Below, one piece after another: positions 25,852-34,155 of a DNA stretch of 64,000 bases. A model generated the notes under the pieces. The model saw only the letters and a list, made by a program, of their open reading frames with translations, ran no database searches and had not been told where the DNA came from. The stretch is from assembly GCA_031253985.1 (NCBI GenBank), contig JAIRVH010000214.1, positions 1 to 64,000 on the forward strand, read 5' to 3'. Numbering within the stretch: the first letter of the stretch is position 1; every line of letters starts with the position of its first letter. A program made the position numbers and the translations under genes. This DNA is from Sphingobacterium sp. (GTDB lineage: Bacteria > Bacteroidota > Bacteroidia > Sphingobacteriales > Sphingobacteriaceae).

Positions 25852-26556
25852 ATGACACACGGATCACTTTTCAGCGGAATCGGAGGTTTCGATCTAGCGG
25901 CCGACCTAGAAAATATAGATAACATATTCCACTGCGAGTGGATTGAAAGCAAACGAAAAATATTAAATCACCATTTTCCAGATTCAATAAGTCATGGAGA
26001 CATCAAAGAAACAGACTTCACTGTTTACCGAAATAGAATTGACATCCTATCAGGTGGATTCCCTTGCCAAGACGCAAGTATTGCAAAGCAATGGGGTGAG
26101 GGTCAACAGGGGCTTCAAGGGGAAAGGACAGGACTATTCTATGAAATGTGTAGAGCTATTTCAGAAATCAGACCAAAGTACATTATCTCCGAAAATGTCT
26201 CTAACATTCTTAAAACTAACAAAGGGCAAGACTTTAGCGCAATACTCACCGAATTATCCGCAATGGGGTACAATGCAGAATGGAGAGTTTGCCGTGCGTC
26301 AGATGTCGGTGCCCCCCATCATAGATCAAGGGTGTATCTGGTTGCTTACCCCAGTATCATCAGATTGCAACAGGGACAGACTTTCTTTTCCTATGTTCAA
26401 GAGACGTCATCACCGAGGTCCTGGGACATTGCCGGAGCATCTGTACAGATTATGGGGGGGGTACCTGGAAGAGTGAACCCCCAGCTTTATGCGTGGATGA
26501 TGGGGTACCCTCTAAATTGGTTAGGGAATCCTTACATGGGTATGGAAATGCAATAG
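25852..26556 (+). CDS. DNA cytosine-5 methyltransferase, frame lost before motif X
   Basis: The frame contains motif I (GSLFSGIGGFDLAA, residues 4-17), motif IV with the catalytic cysteine (GGFPCQDAS), motif VI (SENVSN) and motif VIII (APHHRSRVYLVA). Such enzymes methylate C5 of cytosine in a specific DNA site. After a G8 tract (26454-26461) this frame no longer encodes the methyltransferase. Motif X (GNAIVPEIA) is found in another frame, ending at 26621. One extra G would rejoin them. So the gene here is interrupted, phase-off, or carries a homopolymer sequencing error. Confidence 0.9.
   Translation: MTHGSLFSGIGGFDLAADLENIDNIFHCEWIESKRKILNHHFPDSISHGDIKETDFTVYRNRIDILSGGFPCQDASIAKQWGEGQQGLQGERTGLFYEMCRAISEIRPKYIISENVSNILKTNKGQDFSAILTELSAMGYNAEWRVCRASDVGAPHHRSRVYLVAYPSIIRLQQGQTFFSYVQETSSPRSWDIAGASVQIMGGVPGRVNPQLYAWMMGYPLNWLGNPYMGMEMQ
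25994..26476 (+). CDS. Overprinted methyltransferase-associated ORF
   Basis: A second frame inside the methyltransferase gene encodes 160 residues. The middle (SPNYPQWGTMQNGEFAVRQM, then WLLTPVSSD) matches the pattern W-x3-G-x2-NG...L-TP-x-SD that often accompanies phage cytosine methyltransferases. After the G8 tract this frame stops at once, but the neighbouring frame continues GRVNPQLYAWMMGYPLNWL, the usual C-terminal end of this kind of protein. One added G would restore both this ORF and the methyltransferase together, which argues that both frames are real. Confidence 0.6.
   Translation: METSKKQTSLFTEIELTSYQVDSLAKTQVLQSNGVRVNRGFKGKGQDYSMKCVELFQKSDQSTLSPKMSLTFLKLTKGKTLAQYSPNYPQWGTMQNGEFAVRQMSVPPIIDQGCIWLLTPVSSDCNRDRLSFPMFKRRHHRGPGTLPEHLYRLWGGYLEE
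26454..26461 (+). repeat. G8 homopolymer in the overprinted gene pair
   Basis: Eight consecutive G in an AT-rich region, at the exact place where two overlapping frames both shift by one. Poly-G tracts in methyltransferase genes are classic slippage (phase-variation) sites in other bacteria. Confidence 0.85.
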
Positions 26557-26621
26557 TACCTGAGATAGCAAGGCGAATTTTTAAAAGAATCAAAGAAATA
26601 GATCATGAACTTAAACACTAA
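26463..26621 (+). pseudogene. Displaced C-terminal end of the cytosine methyltransferase
   Basis: In the frame that starts TGG-AAG-AGT-GAA just after the G8 tract the sequence encodes SEPPALCVDDGVPSKLV, then LHGYGNAIVPEIARRIF, the target-recognition end and motif X of a cytosine-5 methyltransferase, with a stop at 26619-26621. It has no start of its own and is the lost tail of the gene starting at 25852. Confidence 0.8.
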
Positions 26622-26742
26622 GATCGACGATGTGATAGCATTTATCAGAATTGAGTTTCAAAACGGAAGGATATCGGAACAGACTGCGGAAGAATTGATC
26701 CGAAGACAAGAGGAGATAAGAAATATTGTTTACTCAGATTAA
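26605..26742 (+). CDS. Small unknown phage protein
   Basis: A 45-residue ORF (ATG 26605, TAA 26742) overlaps the end of the methyltransferase tail by 17 bp. It encodes a helical, charged peptide (MNLNTKIDDVIAFIRIEFQN...). The overlap with the true methyltransferase end fits normal phage gene packing. Confidence 0.5.
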   Translation: MNLNTKIDDVIAFIRIEFQNGRISEQTAEELIRRQEEIRNIVYSD

Positions 26743-26792
26743 CTAACCCCCTCCCCGATTAACTTATTCTAATCGGGGAAAAGGTCGCTGAC

Positions 26793-26930
26793 TCATCGCT
26801 TAGGTGGGTGATGAATCAACTCTTTCATACGTGCGATATATGCAGCGTTCTCGTTTTGCTCAACCTCGCTAAGAGGGAACTGGAAAGACTTCACCAAGAG
26901 TCTTACCCTTCCATATTTCATATTGTTCAT
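26793..26930 (-). CDS. Small unknown protein on the minus strand
   Basis: ATG at 26930 to TGA at 26793 gives 45 residues (MNNMKYGRVRLLVKSFQFPL..., ending KELIHHPPKR). The composition is protein-like and it fills an otherwise empty 290-bp gap, but it runs against its neighbours. Confidence 0.4.
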   Translation of the reverse strand: MNNMKYGRVRLLVKSFQFPLSEVEQNENAAYIARMKELIHHPPKR

Positions 26931-27031
26931 AAAATTTAAATAGAGTTTTTTTAGTGGCTCTATACCTATAAATAGTCTGATAAAAAGTAAAGTGACAGAA
27001 ATAACAGAAAAAAAAATAAAAAAATTTAATC

Positions 27032-27316
27032 ATGAAAATAATAGACAACAGACAACTATTTGAAGTCGAGTTCAACAGTAACACAATGCAAGTTTTAGCA
27101 ATGGATTTAAAGCAAGCAGTTACCCATGTATTAGATGAACACTCATTAGACGATGAAGATGATTACATCAGAGGTGAGAAGATGAGTGATGCTGAGGTAA
27201 AGAAATCCGTCACTTTCGATGAAGAAACCGGAAAACACTCAAATCTAGTCGCATGGATAAAGAAAGAGATAAATCCAGGAGATAAACCCATTATCTTGAC
27301 TTATACAGAAGTATGA
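27032..27316 (+). CDS. Acidic unknown phage protein
   Basis: The 94-residue product (MKIIDNRQLFEVEFNSNTMQ...) is acidic in the centre (DEHSLDDEDDYIRGEK). It overlaps the HNH gene by 4 bp (ATGA) and so is probably translated together with it. No domain recognised. Confidence 0.65.
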   Translation: MKIIDNRQLFEVEFNSNTMQVLAMDLKQAVTHVLDEHSLDDEDDYIRGEKMSDAEVKKSVTFDEETGKHSNLVAWIKKEINPGDKPIILTYTEV

Positions 27317-27672
27317 AGTTAAGTAAACCCCAAAGAGAAGCCCTCCGACTAAATTATTCGGGGCGTTGCGCTTATTGCGGATGCGAACTCGGTGATCGCT
27401 GGTGCGCGGACCATATTGAGCCACTTGTTCGCGACTGGGTAAATGGTGGTTGCAAGTACCCCGAACGTGATACTTTTGAAAACCTAGCCCCAGCCTGTAA
27501 CTCCTGTAATACCATAAAAGGCAGTCTATCGCTCGAAAGCTTCCGAAAGACAATAGCAGGCTTTATCCCGTCACTTAACAGGGATAGCACACAATACAAG
27601 TTTGCCAAAAAGTATGGGCTATTAGAGGAAAAACAGGTTGAAGTTAGGTTTTACTTTGAGGAGTTTAGTTAG
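27313..27672 (+). CDS. HNH endonuclease
   Basis: The 119-residue product has the full HNH zinc-binding layout: CAYCG (first CxxC), WCADHIEPLV with the DH pair, FENLAPACNSCN with the conserved asparagine and second CxxC. Such nucleases nick or cut DNA with a metal ion. In phages they assist packaging or act as stand-alone homing or degradative enzymes; which applies here is unclear since it is far from the terminase genes. Confidence 0.92.
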   Translation: MKLSKPQREALRLNYSGRCAYCGCELGDRWCADHIEPLVRDWVNGGCKYPERDTFENLAPACNSCNTIKGSLSLESFRKTIAGFIPSLNRDSTQYKFAKKYGLLEEKQVEVRFYFEEFS

Positions 27673-27944
27673 AAAGTCTTGTTGTTATAAATATCAAAAA
27701 GCCTTTCGAGTTCCTCTTTCGCGCTTCTTTCAGAAGGGTGCTCAGAGGTTAAATCTGATATAACATGCTTTTCGCCCTTCGAATTTTTGATAATTGCGCT
27801 TAGACATTTTTCAGTTTCATCTAGGAAAATGCCTATTCCTACTACTTCGTTTTCCAATAAAACGTAGTTGAAATTTACTGTTGGCGTACCAACATTTGTA
27901 GAGGTAAAAGATAGACTATTACCTTTTTTTAGTGTATGTGTCAT
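27669..27944 (-). CDS. Small unknown protein
   Basis: The 91-residue product (MTHTLKKGNSLSFTSTNVGT...) is beta-rich and soluble. It converges on the HNH gene with a 4-bp overlap of stop regions. A TAAATTTG element on the minus strand (27969-27962) may be its -7 box. No function known. Confidence 0.65.
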   Translation of the reverse strand: MTHTLKKGNSLSFTSTNVGTPTVNFNYVLLENEVVGIGIFLDETEKCLSAIIKNSKGEKHVISDLTSEHPSERSAKEELERLFDIYNNKTF

Positions 27945-28120
27945 ATGTTTTATTTGTTACACAAATTTAGGTATATAATCGATTTGTTTTTTGATAGGCT
28001 AACTTAAGCCACTAACTTTTCACCACTGAATCACCCCAGTACACTTTTGTGTAGTATTACCTAATTCTAATATCCTACCAACTTAATTTTACTTATCTTA
28101 TCAGCTAATTATATTACCAA

Positions 28121-28411
28121 GTGAAAAGATATTTAGTATTTGTTGCGCTGCTGGGGCTAGGCTTTGGCGCGTGTAAGAAAGAGCAACCATCTAAACCAGA
28201 TCAAGAAACCGTCGATAGTTCTAAGTATGCCATCATCGACGGAACAAAATATGAAATAGATATTTTAAAAGCTAAGATGGCAAAATTTTTCGGTTTGGAA
28301 AAAGATGTTATTGGCTATTCGCCTGAAAATCAAAGTCTATATCTTAAGGGGTATACTGGCGAATACAAACTCGTTGATATGATTTCAACACTAAATACCA
28401 TCAAGCTATGA
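28121..28411 (+). CDS. Small lipoprotein, GTG start
   Basis: The 96-residue product begins with a lipoprotein signal (MKRYLVFVALLGLGFGACKK, cysteine 18) and a short charged mature region. The start codon is GTG at 28121. It is coupled to the next secreted protein by a 4-bp overlap. Such pairs in prophages may alter the cell surface of the lysogen. The 176 bp upstream show no other gene. Confidence 0.75.
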   Translation: MKRYLVFVALLGLGFGACKKEQPSKPDQETVDSSKYAIIDGTKYEIDILKAKMAKFFGLEKDVIGYSPENQSLYLKGYTGEYKLVDMISTLNTIKL

Positions 28412-29421
28412 GATACATATTAAAATACGTTTTATCTCTTGTCTTTTTTATTACGTTATTTAATAGCTCTGTATTTGCACAAGGAGGATATATTTCATTG
28501 TATCAAGCGGGCTTGAATATTACATTGCAAGACGGGAAAATACCTTACAAAAACGATAATAAAACAACGGACGTAACTGGTTTCGTGACTTTCACTAAAA
28601 ATATTCCCGATTCATTAGAATGTAATGTTTCAGCTATTTTTGTACATAGAAGTACAACAGGAACTGAAACGACAATTTCGGATTCTATACGGGTAAGTGA
28701 TACAGAATTTCGCACTTCGATAAGTGTACCAAAAAATTTCACTTTTAAGCTTCAACCTAATAAGAAGGCAGGACAGGTTATACTTCGATTCAAATACTAC
28801 AAAAAAAATTATCCAAATACAACAAATGGTTGGTCAAGTATGGAATCTGGTAAAACATGGCAAACCGTTGAAATAGACACTATACCACCAGCTTCATTCA
28901 ATGGCCCATCTCAAATATGTGGTGAGGGAATATATACTATCACAAACCCTGGAACAATTACCCTTGAAAACGCCTCAGGCATTGCTACATTGACGTCCTT
29001 AGGTAATAATCAATGGAAAGTGACAAGGATTGGAAATGCTGTAGGAACAGTATATCTTAGGTCAACATCCTCTGGTAAAATATATAACAAGAGTATTCAA
29101 ATCAACTCAGATATGAAGGGCACTATAACCGGATCAAGTTCAATTAAACAAGGCTTAAGTGGCACAATAACCTTCACGCCAGATCCGGGGACAAATTACA
29201 CTAACCTATCATGGGTAGTTGACGCAGGAGCTCACACCTCTCTTCAAATAGACCCCTACAATTTGAAAATAACTATTCCAGCAAACTATCCATTGTATGA
29301 TACGTATAATGGTGATGATGTGTATGTGACAGTGAAAGGATATGGGGAATGTGGATTAATGGAAAAAACACATATTTTAAGAATACTTCCTAGACAACCA
29401 TCTCCTCACCCACAACAATAA
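28408..29421 (+). CDS. Secreted unknown protein
   Basis: The 337-residue product has a signal peptide (MRYILKYVLSLVFFITLFNS, cleavage near FAQGG). The mature part is rich in Ser/Thr and beta strands, with segments such as ITGSSSIKQGLSGTITFTPD that look like Ig- or PKD-like beta-sandwiches, and ends in a proline-rich tail (PRQPSPHPQQ). It follows a lipoprotein gene and is followed by a terminator, so the two form a self-contained exported cargo unit. Confidence 0.75.
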   Translation: MRYILKYVLSLVFFITLFNSSVFAQGGYISLYQAGLNITLQDGKIPYKNDNKTTDVTGFVTFTKNIPDSLECNVSAIFVHRSTTGTETTISDSIRVSDTEFRTSISVPKNFTFKLQPNKKAGQVILRFKYYKKNYPNTTNGWSSMESGKTWQTVEIDTIPPASFNGPSQICGEGIYTITNPGTITLENASGIATLTSLGNNQWKVTRIGNAVGTVYLRSTSSGKIYNKSIQINSDMKGTITGSSSIKQGLSGTITFTPDPGTNYTNLSWVVDAGAHTSLQIDPYNLKITIPANYPLYDTYNGDDVYVTVKGYGECGLMEKTHILRILPRQPSPHPQQ

Positions 29422-29429
29422 AAAAAACA

Positions 29430-29458
29430 AAAAGCCTAGACTAAAAATCTAGGCTTTT
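29430..29458. terminator. Bidirectional terminator
   Basis: AAAAGCCTAGA (29430-29440) pairs with TCTAGGCTTTT (29448-29458). It ends the secreted-protein unit. The stop codon of the converging minus-strand gene (29449-29451) lies inside the right arm. Confidence 0.85.
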
Positions 29459-29871
29459 ACTACCGGATCAACCCAATAAACTTCGTGATTGGTTAAATTA
29501 AGGACGTCACTGGGAGATACGTTACATTCTATTAAGTCTTCCAATCCATCACCGACAATAAACTGCAAATCTCCTGCAGGAACAACTGATCCCCTCAATA
29601 TCGCTCCCTCATCCAAAATATAAAGATCAGACGTTATCACATTTACTCGGTTCTTGGTTACCCAATCCCGAAACTCCTGCTTTGACATTTGCTTTACTCG
29701 GCCGGCTAAATCGCGCGCTCCTTGCAGTTCGTCAATGGCGACATCTGGAAACTCCACATTTAGAAATGCTTCATTCATATCCCACTTACCTGTGCGGATA
29801 GCTTCATTTCTCAAATATAGCTTTCGTCCATACTCTCCCACTTCGTTATAATAATTTTGCAATGTCTTCAT
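29449..29871 (-). CDS. Unknown protein
   Basis: The 140-residue product (MKTLQNYYNEVGEYGRKLYL...) is soluble and contains no motif I know. It is 3 bp downstream of the next minus gene, forming a two-gene leftward unit whose terminator overlaps its stop codon. Confidence 0.7.
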   Translation of the reverse strand: MKTLQNYYNEVGEYGRKLYLRNEAIRTGKWDMNEAFLNVEFPDVAIDELQGARDLAGRVKQMSKQEFRDWVTKNRVNVITSDLYILDEGAILRGSVVPAGDLQFIVGDGLEDLIECNVSPSDVLNLTNHEVYWVDPVVKA

Positions 29872-29874
29872 AAT

Positions 29875-30144
29875 CTATTCCTCTATAAATACACTTCCAT
29901 AAAGATGTGCTTCGTCAGCATTATCTAACACATCCTGTATAACCCAAATGTTCGGTTCTTTGAACGGTATATTCGTCCACCCTTCACAATCTAATGCGAC
30001 AAGCCAATCCATAACATTTGGCACTGCGATAGCCTTCCAAGTAACATTGCCGCTTTCCTCACTATCGGATGGAGCAATCAGGACATTGAAACCTTTATCC
30101 TTCAATTCACGCAATACATCTTGTGTAAGCTTTGCAAATCGCAT
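29875..30144 (-). CDS. Unknown protein
   Basis: The 89-residue product (MRFAKLTQDVLRELKDKGFN...) is soluble, with a tryptophan-rich C-terminal half (DWLVALDCEGWTNIPF). It precedes and is probably co-transcribed with the 140-residue gene. Confidence 0.7.
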   Translation of the reverse strand: MRFAKLTQDVLRELKDKGFNVLIAPSDSEESGNVTWKAIAVPNVMDWLVALDCEGWTNIPFKEPNIWVIQDVLDNADEAHLYGSVFIEE

Positions 30145-30178
30145 TTTTCTTGTTACTTTTAATTAAATATACAAAATT

Positions 30179-30898
30179 ATGTGTTACCACGTGTCAACCC
30201 CAGGAGCAACAGATCTCAGAGTAAAAACAGAAAAGAAAGTCTTTTATGAAGGCAATCAGATCTATCATGTCAGTGGATTTGATACCCCATTCCTTCCAGT
30301 TACATTGAATAATGATAGTGATAGTATCGTCGCTGCACGTTGGCGGTTTCTCCCATACTGGATAAAGAGTGAAGCTGACTTGAAAAAAGCAGGTAATACA
30401 CTCAACGCAATTGGTGAAGAAATATTTGAAAAAGCTTCGTTCAAACGCGACATTTTAACACACCGTGGTTTACTTTATGTCAATGGCTTCTTTGAACCGC
30501 ATGATCCAAATTTAGCACCGGCTCACCAAGAAGAGAAACCTAAAAAGAAATTAGATAAAGAGAATTTTTATATCTATTCTCCAACAAAAGAAATTCTTAC
30601 ATTGGGTGTAGTATACACAATGTTTCGGGACTTTGAAACTGGTGTTGTATACCCTACTTTTTCGATTCTCACTACAAATGCAAACCCATTATTGGAGGAA
30701 ATTCACAACGATAAAAAGAGAATGCCTCTAATAATTCCATCTGATAAACGTGATGAATGGCTATTTGCAGAAGGAAAAGAGGAAATTCAACAATTAATAA
30801 TTCCTTTTCAAGGTGAACTGTCAGCTCACAAAACTTTCAGAGTTACGTCCGCGCGCGGCATTGACACCAACCGCCCCGATATCCAAGACGCTATTTAA
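30179..30898 (+). CDS. SRAP-domain protein (YedK/HMCES family)
   Basis: The 239-residue product starts MCYHVSTPG, so cysteine 2 becomes the N-terminal catalytic residue after methionine removal. It has TLNAIGEEIFEKASF (the conserved Asn), GFFEPHD (conserved Glu) and EIHNDKKRMPLIIP (conserved His). SRAP proteins form a stable crosslink with abasic sites in single-stranded DNA and protect them. In a prophage it may protect phage DNA or be a lysogen cargo gene. It stands alone. Confidence 0.93.
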   Translation: MCYHVSTPGATDLRVKTEKKVFYEGNQIYHVSGFDTPFLPVTLNNDSDSIVAARWRFLPYWIKSEADLKKAGNTLNAIGEEIFEKASFKRDILTHRGLLYVNGFFEPHDPNLAPAHQEEKPKKKLDKENFYIYSPTKEILTLGVVYTMFRDFETGVVYPTFSILTTNANPLLEEIHNDKKRMPLIIPSDKRDEWLFAEGKEEIQQLIIPFQGELSAHKTFRVTSARGIDTNRPDIQDAI

Positions 30899-31076
30899 CT
30901 TTCTTTCTTTCCATCACTACCCATTTTATGGCGGCTTCCAGTTCGTCGGGCCACGCTTTTAATCCTTCCTCCAATATCTTTGCACCAGTCTCAATTCCAA
31001 CATTTTGAGCGGCAAGTAAGGCCGATTCTCTAACATGATCGACATATCCTGCAGGTGGTTGTTTGCTTAGTTCCAT
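30891..31076 (-). CDS. Small unknown protein
   Basis: The 61-residue helical product (MELSKQPPAGYVDHVRESAL...) converges on the SRAP gene with an 8-bp overlap of the ends. No domain recognised. Confidence 0.55.
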   Translation of the reverse strand: MELSKQPPAGYVDHVRESALLAAQNVGIETGAKILEEGLKAWPDELEAAIKWVVMERKKVK

Positions 31077-31133
31077 AAAGCAAATTTAAAATTTATCTTG
31101 ACATTTTGCTAATAATGTTAGTAATTTTACAAC

Positions 31134-31601
31134 ATGAAACCTCTTGAAGTCTTTTGTCGAAATCGTGTTTTGTATGTTCAAATAAGCATACAGGATAAAA
31201 GCATGGGCATGAAAGATTACTATTTGTACCATAAAAACGGCCATTCATTTTTCATTTTCAGGAAGTCTCAGGGTGTATGGGAACTAGCATACGGTATGAT
31301 GGCCGAAGATCTGAAACAAGCCTGTATAGATGCTTTGATAATACGTTTCGATGATGATGTGCCCGAGCTGTTCTATCATCAGGGCGTGCGCCAGGTTGTC
31401 GAAGTACGCGCGAAGAAATACAGTCTTTGGCATATCTACCTAAATAATGCTTATGTCGGCAGCATTGAGCATGACAAGTATTCAAAGGCTTTTGATTATC
31501 ATATTGAAGATGATAGCTTATTGACTGATGACAATATCCAAAAGTACATTGGTATGATTCAGCGCAGAGAGCTTAGATGGATAAAGGATGATATTCGATG
31601 A
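31134..31601 (+). CDS. Unknown protein
   Basis: The 155-residue product (MKPLEVFCRNRVLYVQISIQ...) is soluble, mixed alpha/beta, with a repeated beta pattern (YYLYHKNGHSFFIFRKSQG and YSLWHIYLNNAYVGSIEHD). It is coupled to the next gene by a 4-bp overlap. Confidence 0.65.
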   Translation: MKPLEVFCRNRVLYVQISIQDKSMGMKDYYLYHKNGHSFFIFRKSQGVWELAYGMMAEDLKQACIDALIIRFDDDVPELFYHQGVRQVVEVRAKKYSLWHIYLNNAYVGSIEHDKYSKAFDYHIEDDSLLTDDNIQKYIGMIQRRELRWIKDDIR

Positions 31602-31822
31602 ACAAAGATATAACGTTAGAATGTATGGTAGATGGGCAAACGCAAATAGTTGAAGTTTCAGTTCTCCATGGGGGTGGCACATTGCAGGTCCTTATCAATA
31701 AGCGATTCGTAATGGACGTGGATTTCCGTAGAGGCGCATGGGTAATGCTATGCAATAATGATAGTTGGCTAACAACAGATGAACTTACAATAATTTTAGA
31801 TGAGTTGGGATGGGAGGAATAA
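31598..31822 (+). CDS. Small unknown protein
   Basis: The 74-residue beta-rich product (MNKDITLECMVDGQTQIVEV...) ends just before a hairpin. It forms a rightward pair with the preceding gene. Confidence 0.65.
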   Translation: MNKDITLECMVDGQTQIVEVSVLHGGGTLQVLINKRFVMDVDFRRGAWVMLCNNDSWLTTDELTIILDELGWEE

Positions 31823-32167
31823 AAAAGGTCAGTGACATGAATTACTGACCTTAATAACTACTAAAACAAACTAACTTAACCTATCAAATAACGTTTTCCA
31901 TTTTTAATAGTTCATTTTTTATAAAAAAAAGGCCGATCTCACGACCAGCCCTAACTAAATTATAAACAGATCCATATAGGACCGGAATATACATTGGAAA
32001 AAATGGCCAGGCATTAAACCTGGCCATACAATTAAATCAATCTAAATGAACTGATACATAACGATCGACAATAAATGGACAATTCTTTTAAGAGCTTAGT
32101 TTGATAAATATAAAAAAAGGCTGATCATTGCGACCAGCCTTTACATCAACCATAAAAATAAAACCTA
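31823..32167. terminator. Gene-free stretch with four stacked hairpins
   Basis: No gene is seen. Hairpins are GGTCAGT/ACTGACC (31827-31850), GGCC...GACCAGCC (31931-31950, imperfect), TGGCCAGG/CCTGGCCA (32004-32026) and GGCTG/CAGCC (32119-32139). Three of them carry a T-tract only when read leftward (A-tract on the plus strand), so they probably stop leftward late transcription before it enters the rightward genes. Confidence 0.6.
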
Positions 32168-32404
32168 TTAATCGTGTCCTTCAGTCTTTACGATCTTATT
32201 GTAAATTCCTAATAATAAAAACGGTGCCGCCCATTGACCGACGAACAAAGCTGTATTATCATCTTTTTTGTTGCAACATTTTAATGCTGCTGAAATTCCC
32301 ATTGCTGCAAGTGAAGCTGCTAAGAATAAAATCGAGGGAATTTTGGAAGTTTGCTGTTCAACTTCTTTAGTTACTTTGTCTTCATTTCCTGTTGTAAGTG
32401 CCAT
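32168..32404 (-). CDS. Small membrane protein
   Basis: The 78-residue product (MALTTGNEDKVTKEVEQQTS...) has two hydrophobic segments (SILFLAASLAAMGISAAL and TALFVGQWAAPFLLLGIYN) separated by a CCNKKDD turn. It could be a holin-like protein by size and topology, but a place downstream of the lysis genes and no motif make that uncertain. Confidence 0.65.
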   Translation of the reverse strand: MALTTGNEDKVTKEVEQQTSKIPSILFLAASLAAMGISAALKCCNKKDDNTALFVGQWAAPFLLLGIYNKIVKTEGHD

Positions 32405-32565
32405 AATATTTATACTTTGGTTTATAATTGAACTACTTTCAAAATGAAATGGTTCATTATTAAATAAAAAAAGGCCGAGTTAACAGGATCGATCTATAAA
32501 TATGAAATGTTTTTATTCTAATGGAGGCTTAAAAAAATTTTCAGTGCGACATTTTTAAAACCTCT

Positions 32566-34050
32566 TTAATCTATACCAAGCGAGTTTAGTAGCTTTTTTT
32601 TCTCTTGCGAATCTTTTAGTGTGTTGACATGATACTTTGCGTCTAACAAATTTGCAGCGGATTTTTGTGATAGATAACGATTTACATAATGTGTTGCATG
32701 CTGTAGTAAGAATCTACGGCAATCTATATTTACGCTAATTCCCTTGTCAAAATTACCGTATGTCAAACCTGTTACAGTTTCATTCGAGGAGATTGATTTT
32801 ATGCTGCTCGTATTCAATCCATCGATATTAAGCGTGAGCGCCGGATAGTAGAAGTCCGATTGATTGGGAAATTTGACTTTCACGATCAACTTATCGCCTT
32901 CTACGCGGGTACTGATTATACTGTTTTGTCGGTTGTAATTGTATTCATAATACTCTTCCTGCGAAGGAAACCACAAAATGTCTTTACCTTCTTTTCCATA
33001 CTTATTGTTCAGCCAGAGCAGGAGTTGGGCCCAGTCATGATCCGTTTCGTGCACGCCAATGTGTACTGCTTCGCGGTGAGCGACATCTTTTGCTGCTTCA
33101 TCGTTGACCAGTTTTTCCACCTCGGCGGCGTGATTGACAAATACCCGTGCCAAGGTCTTTTGCTGCAAGGGCGAATTTACCTGATATGGTATGAGTTTAT
33201 CCGCGCCATTCTGTGCTGTTATAGTCTGTATGGCTGGAAAACCTAGAGCGGCTTGGAGGTAGGATTTATTCCCATTTGGCTCTGCCAAAAACTTCATGTT
33301 CCGGCCATTCAATCTTCTATTTGTGATTTGTTGTGCCCGATCGAAATGCTTGATTAGAGAGTCTACATTATTAATATCAGCTGTATTTAGGTCATGGAAT
33401 GCAATAGCATTGCCATCGTTGACCAGTTCGACCACGTTATTCCATCGAAGGCCAGATTTCATATAGAAGCGGAAGAAGTTTTCCGTAAAATTTTTCTTTA
33501 CGACTGTCGGAGCTTCCATAAAATCCCATTCCGGCGCTAGTGTGGTAGTAAAATGGAACCTTACCTCATTCCCAAAACCATCGGTACTACCCAGTGTTTT
33601 GCCCAGTAAGTAACTGTTTGGGGGCAGATCATCTGCTTCCAGGTGTTCAATGTCAAAATAATATTTCCTTTTAATGTCCGAGCGATCAATCGGTTTACCA
33701 TTAATGGCTGCCCATGTCATGCTGAATGCCGAGTGCTTACAGTCGTCCTGTGTCAGCATAAACAATAAGCTCTTGTTATATTTCAACGGTGGAATACTTA
33801 CAGTCGGAGTATTTATTATTCCTTGACCGGAATGAAATTCGATTATGAATTCCGCTTCTTGTCCTGTCTTTTCCTCACCAAATGGATAGCTATATCGCTT
33901 TGAATTTCCGCCGTTATCGGGCGGTGATACTTTTTTTCCTTCTTCGTTTTTTTTGCCGGAGTAAAGATCTTTTTTTAAGCAAGAAGACAATAAGCCACAT
34001 ACTATAGTAATAAGAATAGCTTTGGTGTAAATAATTTGGCGCATACGCAA
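32566..34050 (-). CDS. Lipoprotein with polysaccharide-deacetylase-like fold
   Basis: The 494-residue product has a lipoprotein signal (lipobox LLSSC, cysteine 24). The central domain shows LLFMLTQDDCKHSAF (D102, D103), AFHDLN, KFLAEPNGNKSYLQ and GVHETDHDWAQ, an arrangement like NodB-type polysaccharide deacetylases (DD near the start, later histidines). The same succession occurs in the phage receptor-binding protein at 38.7-42.7 kb, so the two are homologous. It may act on surface glycans of the lysogen or mask a receptor. Catalytic activity is not proven by the visible residues. Confidence 0.65.
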   Translation of the reverse strand: MRMRQIIYTKAILITIVCGLLSSCLKKDLYSGKKNEEGKKVSPPDNGGNSKRYSYPFGEEKTGQEAEFIIEFHSGQGIINTPTVSIPPLKYNKSLLFMLTQDDCKHSAFSMTWAAINGKPIDRSDIKRKYYFDIEHLEADDLPPNSYLLGKTLGSTDGFGNEVRFHFTTTLAPEWDFMEAPTVVKKNFTENFFRFYMKSGLRWNNVVELVNDGNAIAFHDLNTADINNVDSLIKHFDRAQQITNRRLNGRNMKFLAEPNGNKSYLQAALGFPAIQTITAQNGADKLIPYQVNSPLQQKTLARVFVNHAAEVEKLVNDEAAKDVAHREAVHIGVHETDHDWAQLLLWLNNKYGKEGKDILWFPSQEEYYEYNYNRQNSIISTRVEGDKLIVKVKFPNQSDFYYPALTLNIDGLNTSSIKSISSNETVTGLTYGNFDKGISVNIDCRRFLLQHATHYVNRYLSQKSAANLLDAKYHVNTLKDSQEKKKLLNSLGID

Positions 34051-34155
34051 ATATAGGCATTCTTATTATATTAACTATTTCGTTAAATAAAAAATAGTCA
34101 AATTTAAACAGGCTCGAGTTCTTATGCCCATGGGAAAGAAGAACTTTTAAAATGT

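Noticed and set aside
26753..26778. CCCCGATTA/TAATCGGGG stem-loop as a terminator
   Set aside because: The stem is good but there is no T-tract on either side; function undecided.
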